A stretch of DNA of 16,409 nucleotides, taken from an uncultured Chitinophaga sp. (GTDB taxonomy: Bacteria > Bacteroidota > Bacteroidia > Chitinophagales > Chitinophagaceae). Below, one piece after another: positions 1 to 6,768 of this stretch. The position numbers and the translations under genes are program-made. Position 1 is the first letter of the stretch. Each line of letters starts with the position of its first letter. The notes under the pieces are model-generated. The model made no database searches and was not told the DNA's origin. It saw nothing but the letters and a program-made list of their open reading frames with translations. The DNA lies in the NCBI RefSeq assembly GCF_937874145.1, contig NZ_CALNBI010000146.1:1-16409 (forward strand), in the 5' to 3' direction.

Positions 1-219
1 GCAACTGCCTGCACAAACAGCAAGCCCGTCCAGTTCAGCTTCTGCAGCAGCAGCATAAGCTCCCACTTCTTCGTGGCGGACGTGTATCCACTGGATGTTG
101 CCGTCGCGGCGGATGGCGTCGTTGAGATGGTTGAGGCTATCGCCGGTCACGGCATAAATCCTTTCCACGCCTGCATCACGCAGCATTTGAACGATCTGTT
201 CTGCAACAGTTTGGGCCAT
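1..219 (-). CDS. poxB: Pyruvate dehydrogenase (quinone) / pyruvate oxidase, N-terminal part
   Basis: This is the first 73 residues of a thiamine-diphosphate enzyme; the rest lies beyond the left edge of the window. The protein starts MAQTVAEQIVQMLRDAGVER and then reads AVTGDSLNHLND, RHEEVGAYAAAAEAEL and LAVCAGSC. These blocks match the N-terminal pyrimidine-binding domain of E. coli PoxB almost block by block, including the Glu in the RHEE motif (residues 48-51) that activates the thiamine cofactor. PoxB-type enzymes oxidise pyruvate to acetate and CO2 and pass electrons through FAD to membrane quinone. The ATG (complement of 217-219) is the only sensible start and no Shine-Dalgarno sequence precedes it. 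The gene diverges from the decayed oxidoreductase at 296. Acetolactate synthase relatives share the fold, but the VTGDSLN block favours the pyruvate oxidase branch. Confidence 0.88.
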   Translation of the reverse strand, partial: MAQTVAEQIVQMLRDAGVERIYAVTGDSLNHLNDAIRRDGNIQWIHVRHEEVGAYAAAAEAELDGLAVCAGSC

Positions 220-248
220 TTTAGTGTTGTTTTCACAGTTATAACAAG

Positions 249-262
249 CATTCCCCGGAATG
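249..262. promoter_or_regulatory. Palindrome in the poxB / oxidoreductase divergent spacer, possible operator
   Basis: CATTCC and GGAATG flank a two-base centre, giving 6-bp arms. It lies in the 76-base spacer (220-295) between two divergently oriented genes, which is the usual position of an operator for a shared regulator. I see no clear TAnnTTTG promoter element in either direction to place it against, so the operator role is an inference. Confidence 0.3.
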
Positions 263-295
263 GTTTGATTTACATGCATATTTAAAACATTGTTT

Positions 296-592
296 ATGAT
301 ATTGGTTACGGGCGCTACCGGGCATGTCGGGAAATCGGCATTGCGGTTCCTCCTGCAGCGGACCGATGCTGCAAATGTGGCGGCGCTGGTGAGGAACCCC
401 GCGAAGGTGGAAAGGCACGAAGGGAAGGCGTACAACTTTTCCAATGCCGCGGCATGGAGTTACGGCGATATCGCCGGTATTGGCAGATAGTGCGCTTGCC
501 AGGCAATAGCCATCAGGGCAGGGGAGTTCGATACGCCAGGGCAGGAGGCGGAGTGTTTTTTGGGGCGCAGGCAAGTGCAGCCGTATGTGTAG
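296..592 (+). pseudogene. Remnant of NAD(P)-binding oxidoreductase (NmrA / quinone oxidoreductase 2 type)
   Basis: The ATG at 296 opens a typical Rossmann N-terminus, MILVTGATGHVGKSAL, with the glycine motif at residues 6-12, followed by ALVRNPAKVE. Close to residue 40 the text jumps to RHEGKAYNFSNAAAWSYGDIAGI, which in intact YtfG/NmrA-type proteins (about 285 residues) lies well over 100 residues further on. A stop follows at 488-490. After the stop, in the same frame, come IRAGEFDTPGQEAECFLGRR and a second stop at 590-592; this resembles the GEF..T..D.E.LLGRKPTSL tail of the family. The gene therefore seems to have lost two internal blocks and the substrate domain while keeping phase. Intact members reduce quinones with NADPH or act as redox sensors. 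This remnant should have no activity. The missing parts are judged from memory of the family, not by alignment. Confidence 0.72.
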
Positions 593-636
593 CCGGCGAA
601 TTTTACGGGAAATAGCGAACTGCTTACCGGCAGAGG

Positions 637-669
637 AAAATCTTGGCTACCGCCAAGATTTTTTTTTTT
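637..669 (+). terminator. Rho-independent terminator after the oxidoreductase remnant
   Basis: An 11-bp perfect stem, AAAATCTTGGC (637-647) with GCCAAGATTTT (652-662), encloses a four-base TACC loop. The right arm runs directly into a tract of 11 T residues (659-669). It sits 45 bases past the last stop of the remnant and 44 bases before the DUF4345 gene, so it separates the two transcripts. Confidence 0.88.
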
Positions 670-713
670 GAGGATGGGCAATTTTGTGCCGTAATCAAAA
701 TGAAGATATCAAC

Positions 714-1130
714 ATGAAAAAACAAAAAACATTGCGCATCCTTTCCCGCATTTATATCCTTTTTTCGGCCGCCAGCCTTTTGTATGTGAGCATCATGGCT
801 TTTGCCAGTCCGCAGGCTGTGATGGACCTGGTGCAGGTGAAGTTGCCGAACCCCGATTCGTTCAGTTCCATCCGCGGCGTGTATGGCGGTGTGGGGTTGA
901 CGATCGTGGTGATGCTGTGCCGCTGGGCGTTCCGCGATGAGCGGCAGGGCGTGTTGTTCCTGGTCATGCTGTGGGGTTTTTATGCTTTGTCGCGTTTGAT
1001 GACCCTGGGGATGGAGGGGCCGCTGGGCGATTTCGGCAGGCAGTGGCTGATGACGGAAACGTTTTTGTTCCTGGCGGGAACGGTGTTGTTTGTTTACCAC
1101 CAAAAAGCTGCCCGGATAGCACGGGTATAA
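714..1130 (+). CDS. DUF4345 family small membrane protein
   Basis: A protein of 138 residues starting MKKQKTLRILSRIYILF. Four hydrophobic stretches alternate with short loops, at roughly residues 10-35, 55-75, 82-100 and 113-132. The blocks SSIRGVYGGVGLTI, LWGFYALSRLMTL and EGPLGDFGRQWL are the conserved signature of DUF4345, a family of four-helix inner-membrane proteins with no established function. The ATG at 714 was chosen because it gives a lysine-rich N-terminus in front of the first helix; the frame is open further upstream only from a TTG. No Shine-Dalgarno sequence is visible. It stands alone between two terminators and is therefore probably a single-gene transcript. Confidence 0.85.
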   Translation: MKKQKTLRILSRIYILFSAASLLYVSIMAFASPQAVMDLVQVKLPNPDSFSSIRGVYGGVGLTIVVMLCRWAFRDERQGVLFLVMLWGFYALSRLMTLGMEGPLGDFGRQWLMTETFLFLAGTVLFVYHQKAARIARV

Positions 1131-1168
1131 GCGATCTGCACTCAGGCATGTGTGCGGAGAGATCCGAG

Positions 1169-1195
1169 CCGGCGGGCGTTTGCCTGCCGGTTTTT
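1169..1195 (+). terminator. Rho-independent terminator after the DUF4345 gene
   Basis: CCGGCGGGC (1169-1177) pairs with GCCTGCCGG (1182-1190), 9 bp with one G-U pair, around a four-base loop. Five T residues follow. It lies 38 bases after the DUF4345 stop codon. Confidence 0.7.
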
Positions 1196-1291
1196 GGCGG
1201 TTCATCCGCTGCCGCCGCTGCCCGTTGTTTTGCCGCCCGGCATGCTTTCTCCCCGTTCATGTAAGGAATACACTAAGTTCCGGGGCCTTCT

Positions 1292-1306
1292 GCAAAACGG
1301 TTTTGC
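1292..1306. repeat. Near-palindrome upstream of the DUF1080 operon
   Basis: The arms GCAAAAC and GTTTTGC are separated by a single G. Part of the right arm recurs as GGTTTTGC-like sequence (GGGTTTTGCC, 1311-1320). No T-tract follows, so it does not look like a terminator. A regulator binding site for the operon starting at 1466 is possible. Confidence 0.3.
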
Positions 1307-1350
1307 TAACGGGTTTTGCCACGCCAATCGCCCCGTTCTCCTGCGTAGCG

Positions 1351-1372
1351 ATCGTTTTTATGCTAAAACGAT
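1351..1372. repeat. Inverted repeat upstream of the DUF1080 operon
   Basis: Perfect 8-bp arms ATCGTTTT (1351-1358) and AAAACGAT (1365-1372) flank a six-base loop. The hairpin is AT-rich with no T-tract, ending about 95 bases before the start codon at 1466. Operator or transcript hairpin are both possible. Confidence 0.3.
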
Positions 1373-1465
1373 ATAGGCGGGGCTTACAGCAAGGGTCCGA
1401 TGCACGCTTTACCATCCGTGGAATTTCGGTTTCCGGGTCCGAAACAATAGTTATTTTGGGCGACT

Positions 1466-3304
1466 ATGGTACAAAAATCGAATCGCAGTTTTGTAAGCCG
1501 GTCCATGATCGGCTTTTTGTATGCATGCGGAGCCGGCCTCATGCTGGCCCAACCTGCTACGGCGCAATCCGGAAAATGGCCGCTGACGGACCTCTCCGCC
1601 TTCCGCCAGCCCGGCGGCACCTGGCAGATCGCCGGCGACGTATCGGCCAGGATCAACAAGCCCAATGCCCTCGAAACCGTTAAAGGCACCGGCGTACTGG
1701 TGAACCTCCCCGGCAAAAAGCAACACGGGGAAGACCTCTATTCCAACTTCCAGCACGGGGATATCGACCTGGAACTTGATTATATGATGGCTGCGGGCTC
1801 CAATTCCGGCATCTATTTCCAGGGGCGTTACGAATTCCAGCTGTTCGACAGCTGGGGGAACCCTTCCCCCCGCGCGGCCGACAACGGCGGCATCTACGAA
1901 CGCTGGGACGACAGCAAGCCCGAAGGCCAGAAAGGCTACCAGGGCTACGCTCCCCGCCAGAACGCCAGCAAAGCGCCCGGCCTGTGGCAGCACCTGAAGG
2001 TTTCCTTCCAGGCGCCCAGGTTCGATGCGTCGGGCAATAAAATCGAAAACGCCCGCATCATCCGCGCCGAGCTCAACGGTGTTACCATCCACGAAAACCT
2101 GGAGCTTCTCGGCGCCACCCGCGGCGCTAACGGCAACGAAGCCGCCACCGGCCCCCTGCGCATCCAGGGCGACCATGGCGCCGTTGCTTTCCGCAATATT
2201 CAGATCACCGACTATTCCACCCCGCGCCCCTCGCTGACGGGCCTGGAATACGCCGTATACAAAACCGCCGGCGCCCGTGACCTCGACCCCGCTACTGCGA
2301 AAGTGGAAGCGAAAGGCGCCAGCGATAAACTGACCGCCAACGCCGGCCCCTTTACTCACGGCTACCAGCTCCGCTACACCGGCAAGCTCAACGTACCGCA
2401 GGCTGGCGATTACAATGTGGCCGTGATGGCACAGGGCGGCGGCGCCAGCCTCAAAATCAACGGCAAACCCGTAGCAGCTTACGGTGGCAACGGCCGCGGC
2501 AGAGTGAGCCTCCCCGCCGGCGCTTCCGACGTAGAGATCATCTACGGCCGCGAGGGCGACTGGGGTGCGCCCACGCTCGCATTCGCCATCGCCGGCAACG
2601 GCCTGCGCGAAACGCTTTACGGCGATCCCGTATCTCCCGACAACACCGATCCCATCCTCGTGGAAGCAGACCAGAACACCTTGCTCCGCAGCTTCCTCGA
2701 CATGCCGGGCCGCGAAAAAATCACCCACGCCATTTCCGTAGGCAGCCCCGAAAAGGTGCATTACTCCTACGATCTCGATAACGGCATGCTCCTCCAGGCA
2801 TGGCGCGGCCGCTTCCTCGAAACCACCCCCATGTGGCACGAGCGCGGCAACGGCACCGCCCGCCCCGTAGGCGCGCTGCAGCGTTTCGGCAAAACCGCCT
2901 TCACGCTCAACCGCCTGGCCGATGCCGCCGCTGAATGGAAGGCAGACTCCGCCGGCACCAGCTACCGCCCCAAAGGATATGTGCTCGATGAAAAAGACAG
3001 GCCCACGTTCCGCTACCAGATCTTCGGCAGCAACGTGTCTGACGCCATCCGCATCCTGCCCGACGGCTCCGGCTTCACCCGCGAACTGGAAGTATCCGCT
3101 CCCGCGGCTGACCTCTTCGCCAAGCTCGCCGAAGGCGCGCAGATCGAACAGGTGGAAAAAGACCTGTATGTAGTGGATGGAAAATCCTTCTATCTCCGCC
3201 TCACCGACGCCGGCGGCGCCAAACCCGTTGTGCGCAGTTCCGGCGGCAAACAGGAACTGATCGTTCCCGTTCGCGGCAAGCTGAGCTATTCCATCCTTTT
3301 CTAA
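1466..3304 (+). CDS. Secreted DUF1080 (3-keto-disaccharide hydrolase family) protein with PA14-like domain
   Basis: A protein of 612 residues. Residues 1-34 form a Sec signal peptide (basic start, hydrophobic core, ATAQ/S cleavage), so it acts in the periplasm or outside. Residues about 40-250 are a DUF1080 lectin-like sandwich, marked by DLELDYMMAAGSNSGIYFQG, YEFQLFDSWG, LWQHLKVSF, AELNGVTIHEN, GPLRIQGDHG and FRNIQITDY. Residues about 255-350 resemble a PA14-type carbohydrate-binding domain (YQLRYTGKLNVPQAGDYNVA, LKINGKPV). Residues about 385-612 form a third module with SVGSPEKVHYSYDLDNGMLL and WRGRFLETTPMWHERGNG; I recall similar text in large heme-binding quinoproteins but cannot name the family firmly. 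DUF1080 includes 3-keto-disaccharide hydrolases and plain glycan-binding domains. The dehydrogenase-cytochrome gene follows after 21 bases, so the two are surely co-transcribed. The ATG at 1505 is an alternative start that also keeps a signal peptide. Confidence 0.88.
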   Translation: MVQKSNRSFVSRSMIGFLYACGAGLMLAQPATAQSGKWPLTDLSAFRQPGGTWQIAGDVSARINKPNALETVKGTGVLVNLPGKKQHGEDLYSNFQHGDIDLELDYMMAAGSNSGIYFQGRYEFQLFDSWGNPSPRAADNGGIYERWDDSKPEGQKGYQGYAPRQNASKAPGLWQHLKVSFQAPRFDASGNKIENARIIRAELNGVTIHENLELLGATRGANGNEAATGPLRIQGDHGAVAFRNIQITDYSTPRPSLTGLEYAVYKTAGARDLDPATAKVEAKGASDKLTANAGPFTHGYQLRYTGKLNVPQAGDYNVAVMAQGGGASLKINGKPVAAYGGNGRGRVSLPAGASDVEIIYGREGDWGAPTLAFAIAGNGLRETLYGDPVSPDNTDPILVEADQNTLLRSFLDMPGREKITHAISVGSPEKVHYSYDLDNGMLLQAWRGRFLETTPMWHERGNGTARPVGALQRFGKTAFTLNRLADAAAEWKADSAGTSYRPKGYVLDEKDRPTFRYQIFGSNVSDAIRILPDGSGFTRELEVSAPAADLFAKLAEGAQIEQVEKDLYVVDGKSFYLRLTDAGGAKPVVRSSGGKQELIVPVRGKLSYSILF

Positions 3305-3325
3305 ACCAATGACTGAATCATCGCA

Positions 3326-5302
3326 ATGAAGCATATAATCAAAAAAGCGGCGATGTGCCTGCTCCCGCTGATGACGCAACTTTCTTCCTCAGCGCAGGAA
3401 ACGCCGAAAGAAGAAGACTATTTCCGCATCCTCAAGGTAAGCGCGCCGGAAGGCACGCTGCTCGAAGTGGGCGGTCTTACCGTATTGCCCAACGGCGACC
3501 TTGGCGTAGCCACCCGCCGCGGGGACATCTACATCGTGGAAAACCCCGGCAGCCGCCGCCCGCATTTTCGCAAATTCGCCAGCGGCCTGCACGAAGTGCT
3601 GGGCCTGGCATACAAGAACGGCGATCTTTACTGCGCCCAGCGCGGTGAGCTGACCCGCCTTTCCGACACCAACAACGACGGCAAGGCCGATGTATACGAA
3701 ACCGTATACGCATGGCCGCTTTCCGGCCACTACCACGAATACAGCTTCGGGCCCAAACTGGCGCCGGATGGGTCTTTCTTCGTATCCGGCAACGTAGCGT
3801 TCGGTAACGAGGAATGGTGGCGCGGCGAAAGCCGAGTTCCCTGGCGCGGCTGGGTGATGCATATTTCCCCGGACGGCAGCCACATGGAGCCCTGGGCTAC
3901 CGGTATGCGCTCCCCCTGCGGCCTTGGTATGATCGACGGAGAACTGTTTTACTCCGAAAACCAGGGCGACTGGATGGGCTCCGGCGGCGTATGGCAGGTG
4001 AAAAAAGGCGACTTCGTAGGGCACCCCGCCGGTCTCCGCTGGACCGACCACCCGGAATCTCCCCTCAAACTGAAAGAAGAAGACCTCTATAAACAAGTGG
4101 ACCAGCGCCGTATCCGCAACGCGGAAGGCCGTATGGTGAAACCGGAAAACGTGGTGGACGAGCAGTTCAAAACGCTTTCTGAAGTGAAAAAGGCCATCCC
4201 GCAGATCAAACTGCCGGCTGTTTGGCTGCCGCACGGCGTGTTGGGCATTTCCAACTCCGAAATCCTTCCCATCCCGGAGAATACTTTCGGGCCTTTTGCC
4301 GGCCAGATTCTCGTGGGCGACCAGGGCCAGAGCAAGATCATGCGTGTGGTGATGGAAAAGGTGAAAGGCGAATTCCAGGGCGTGGCATTTGATTTCAGGG
4401 GCGGCTTCCAGTCCGGCGTGTTGCGCATGGCCTGGGGGAAAGACGGTTCCCTGTTCGTAGGTGAAACCAACCGCGGCTGGGGCTCAGCCGGCGATGCCAA
4501 CGAAGGCTTGCAGCGCCTGGTGTGGAACAACCGGATCCCTTTCGAGATGAAAACCGTGAAAGCGATGCCCGACGGTTTCGAGATCGAATTTACCTTGCCG
4601 GTAGATAAGAAATCCGCCGCCGACCTGGCTGCTTATTCCGTGGAAAGCTTCATATACAAATACCACCCTGTATATGGCAGCCCCACCGTGAACCCTGAGC
4701 GTTGCGAAGTGAAAGGCGTGAAAGTATCGGAAGACGGCACCAAAGTGCGCCTGATCGTCGATAACCTGCGCCAGTACTACATCCACAACATTTCCGTAGA
4801 AGGCGTGCGCGAGAAGGATTACTTCTATACAACCGTTCACCCCAATGCCTACTACACGCTCAACAACATCCCCGACGGCGCCAAACTGGCGATGAGCGAA
4901 GTGAGCACCCGCAATTCCGTGAAGGAAGCCGAAGCCGCCGCCGCGAAAGCGAAAGCCGCTGAAGCCGCCAAAGCGAAGGCGACAGGCGCGAAACCCGCCG
5001 CTAAAACGCCGGAAACCGCCGCCGCCAAGCCCGCCGCTCCCAAAGCAGCCACCTATGAGGAAGTAAAACCCCTCCTGGCGAAATATACCTGCTCCGCCTG
5101 CCACAACGCAGACAAAAAACAGGTAGGCCCGGCGTTCAAAGACATCGCGCGTAAAAAATACACGAACGAAATGATCGTGAAACTGATCTACAACCCGAAT
5201 CCTGAAAACTGGCCCGGCTACGCTACCGAAATGCCGCCCATGCCCCAGGTTCCCAAGGCCGATGCGCTTCGTATCGCCAGCTGGATCAATACGTTAAACT
5301 AA
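3326..5302 (+). CDS. Secreted sugar-dehydrogenase-like beta-propeller fused to cytochrome c
   Basis: A protein of 658 residues. Residues 1-24 are a signal peptide ending SSAQ/E. Residues about 35-400 are a soluble glucose/sorbosone dehydrogenase-type propeller: GGLTVLPNGDLGVATRRGDI, YHEYSFGPKLAPDGSFFVSG and GMRSPCGLGMIDGELFYSEN. His137 and Arg195 fall where PQQ glucose dehydrogenases carry their catalytic His and Arg. Residues about 415-510 look like a beta-sandwich. Residues about 533-577 are an Ala/Lys/Pro-rich linker. The last 80 residues are a class I cytochrome c: heme motif CSACH at 589-593 and a Met ligand candidate in MPPM (636-639). The layout suggests oxidation of a sugar in the periplasm with electrons leaving through the attached heme. 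PQQ use and substrate are inferred. It is the second gene of the operon begun at 1466, and a strong terminator follows. Confidence 0.87.
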   Translation: MKHIIKKAAMCLLPLMTQLSSSAQETPKEEDYFRILKVSAPEGTLLEVGGLTVLPNGDLGVATRRGDIYIVENPGSRRPHFRKFASGLHEVLGLAYKNGDLYCAQRGELTRLSDTNNDGKADVYETVYAWPLSGHYHEYSFGPKLAPDGSFFVSGNVAFGNEEWWRGESRVPWRGWVMHISPDGSHMEPWATGMRSPCGLGMIDGELFYSENQGDWMGSGGVWQVKKGDFVGHPAGLRWTDHPESPLKLKEEDLYKQVDQRRIRNAEGRMVKPENVVDEQFKTLSEVKKAIPQIKLPAVWLPHGVLGISNSEILPIPENTFGPFAGQILVGDQGQSKIMRVVMEKVKGEFQGVAFDFRGGFQSGVLRMAWGKDGSLFVGETNRGWGSAGDANEGLQRLVWNNRIPFEMKTVKAMPDGFEIEFTLPVDKKSAADLAAYSVESFIYKYHPVYGSPTVNPERCEVKGVKVSEDGTKVRLIVDNLRQYYIHNISVEGVREKDYFYTTVHPNAYYTLNNIPDGAKLAMSEVSTRNSVKEAEAAAAKAKAAEAAKAKATGAKPAAKTPETAAAKPAAPKAATYEEVKPLLAKYTCSACHNADKKQVGPAFKDIARKKYTNEMIVKLIYNPNPENWPGYATEMPPMPQVPKADALRIASWINTLN

Positions 5303-5328
5303 ACGGACCGTTCGGAAATACATGCCTC

Positions 5329-5366
5329 GCGGCGGAAGACCTTCGGGTTTTCCGCCGCTTTTTTTT
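5329..5366 (+). terminator. Rho-independent terminator of the DUF1080 / dehydrogenase operon
   Basis: A 13-bp stem, starting GCGGCGGAA (5329-5337) and closing with TTCCGCCGC (5350-5358), is capped by the extra-stable UUCG tetraloop within CTTCGG (5341-5346). One G-U pair lies within the stem. Eight T residues follow (5359-5366). It starts 27 bases after the stop codon. Confidence 0.93.
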
Positions 5367-5478
5367 GAGAATGAGAATTTTTTTTCAAAATGAATTCACC
5401 CCGGAAGGACATTTCTGCATTGTTATATGTAGATACTTATACGAATGACTAGCTGATTTTCTCCAGCTTATCTTATCA

Positions 5479-5496
5479 GTGAATGTTATTATTCAC
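5479..5496. promoter_or_regulatory. Inverted repeat upstream of the AraC-type gene, possible operator
   Basis: GTGAAT and ATTCAC flank a six-base spacer, about 106 bases before the chosen start at 5603. The surrounding sequence (5367-5602) is clearly AT-richer than the coding regions, as expected for a regulatory stretch. Autoregulation by the downstream factor is possible but unproven. Confidence 0.25.
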
Positions 5497-5602
5497 GTCT
5501 GACAGACTAGTACTATGCGAACCCCGTTTTGATCTTTCTCCAATTGGCTTTGGACATTTCAGCCGTAAGCAATTTGAACTGTCACCAAATACTTTATGTA
5601 TT

Positions 5603-6601
5603 ATGGAAAGCCTTTTATTACCAACGAGGATTTTGTGGATAGATGAACCGCAAACTGCGCCTATGCCTATTGCCAGCATTCCCGACGACGAACTGAAAGG
5701 GCTGCTGCCTTTTGCCCGTGTATTTTATGAAATATACCCGGATTGCAAAATCGTAACCCAGGAAATCCAGCTGGGGGCGATCTCTTTGTGGTTCCACCAT
5801 GTAATGCCCATGTCCAAGATGATCCTTTTCCCGAAAACGCCTTTCCGGAACGTTATCCTTCATCTGATGTTAGGCAATAATGTGCGGGTATTGATGGGAA
5901 ACGGAAGGTTGACGGATTTGCGCAGGCACCGGATGGATCTTTTCAACCTCCAGGATTATTTTAACACCGTTCCCCTGGAACCAGGTCAGTGGTTTGATAG
6001 TTTCCATATCAATTTCAAGCCGGAATCGGCAGCGGAGCTGATGGATACCGTCCCCGAGCTGAAGGGCCTGCTCACCCCGGAAATCCTCCAGGGAGAAGGG
6101 CGGATCAATTCCAGGCATGTATTGTTCAATGAAGTTTGCCAGCGTGCATTGAAGAACATTCTCTGCTGCAAGCAGGTCGGCGATGCGGCCGAGTATTATC
6201 TCCGCCGGCAGGCGGTCAACCTCCTCACCGTTTTTCTCCGCGCCATGCGGCAGGACGCGGGCGATGTCCGCATGTCTACCAAAAACCGGAAGAAGACCGC
6301 AGCCTGTTACCATTACCTGAACCGGAATTTCGCGCGCCAGCATTCGTCGGAAAGCCTCGGCGAGCGATTCTCCCTGGATCACCTGCTGCTGGAAGCTTCG
6401 TTTGTCGCCCGTTACGGCCGCACCATCCCTGAATTTATCATGGACAAGCGGATGAACGTGGCGTACCTCGCCCTGATGAAAACGAAAGCACCCTTCTCCC
6501 GGATCGCGACCGATACCGGGTTCGATTCGGTGGCCGCGTTCCGCATCGCATTCCGGAAATACTTTCGGGTGGAACCGGTGCACGTCATCAAGGCGCAATA
6601 A
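5603..6601 (+). CDS. AraC-family transcriptional regulator
   Basis: A protein of 332 residues starting MESLLLPTRILWIDEPQ. The last ~95 residues form an AraC/XylS DNA-binding domain. The first helix-turn-helix is divergent (ESLGERFSLDHLLLEASFVA), followed by GRTIPEFIMDKRMNVAYLAL. The second is typical: FSRIATDTGFDSVAAFRIAF and RKYFRVEP. The N-terminal ~230 residues have no motif I can name and should be the ligand-sensing or dimerisation part. The frame is open back to an ATG at 5483, but that 120-base extension uses AT-rich codons (TTA, AGA, CTA, GTA) unlike the rest of the gene, so I prefer 5603. It is a single-gene unit flanked by terminators. It may regulate the preceding operon or the following OmpA gene; the sequence does not decide this. 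Confidence 0.85.
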   Translation: MESLLLPTRILWIDEPQTAPMPIASIPDDELKGLLPFARVFYEIYPDCKIVTQEIQLGAISLWFHHVMPMSKMILFPKTPFRNVILHLMLGNNVRVLMGNGRLTDLRRHRMDLFNLQDYFNTVPLEPGQWFDSFHINFKPESAAELMDTVPELKGLLTPEILQGEGRINSRHVLFNEVCQRALKNILCCKQVGDAAEYYLRRQAVNLLTVFLRAMRQDAGDVRMSTKNRKKTAACYHYLNRNFARQHSSESLGERFSLDHLLLEASFVARYGRTIPEFIMDKRMNVAYLALMKTKAPFSRIATDTGFDSVAAFRIAFRKYFRVEPVHVIKAQ

Positions 6602-6662
6602 CGCATACCATACTCCTGTGATAAACCATATCTTACCCTGGTGAAGTGAACTCATCTTTCAG

Positions 6663-6702
6663 AAACGACAAAAGCTCCGTTGCGCGGGGCTTTTGTCGTT
6701 TT
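6663..6702 (+). terminator. Rho-independent terminator after the AraC-type gene
   Basis: A 16-bp stem with one G-U pair: AAACGACAAAAGCTCC (6663-6678) pairs with GGGGCTTTTGTCGTTT (6686-6701) around a seven-base loop. The T-tail is short. It begins 61 bases past the AraC stop and lies upstream of the OmpA-family start, so readthrough to the next gene should be limited. Confidence 0.8.
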
Positions 6703-6768
6703 AATACCCCTGCAGCTTCAATTCTTACAAACAATTCGGCGGGATGGTGGTTATTTATGACAGGTCAC

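Larger units (their letters stand above)
1131..1465. other. Gene-free stretch of 335 bases
   Basis: I find no convincing gene here. Short open frames exist but have no recognisable protein character. The stretch holds the terminator of the DUF4345 gene (1169-1195), a near-palindrome GCAAAAC-G-GTTTTGC (1292-1306), and a second inverted repeat ATCGTTTT / AAAACGAT around a six-base loop (1351-1372). At 1451-1458 TTATTTTG is one base off the Bacteroidota -7 element TAnnTTTG, but it lies only eight bases before the ATG of the next gene and has no good -33 partner. Confidence 0.6.

Noticed and set aside
971..1264. Possible small gene overlapping and following the DUF4345 gene
   Set aside because: It overlaps DUF4345 in another frame, runs through its terminator and gives an Ala/Cys-rich peptide without any family character.
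1448..1458. Housekeeping promoter directly before the DUF1080 start
   Set aside because: TTATTTTG resembles the -7 element but has no TTTG at 19 bases upstream and would leave almost no leader before the ATG at 1466, so I did not list it as a promoter.
1451..3379. Very long open frame on the minus strand opposite the DUF1080 gene
   Set aside because: Its translation is low-complexity (rich in G, A, V, E) with no domain, and it mirrors the GC-rich third positions of the plus-strand gene, whose product has a signal peptide and clear motifs.
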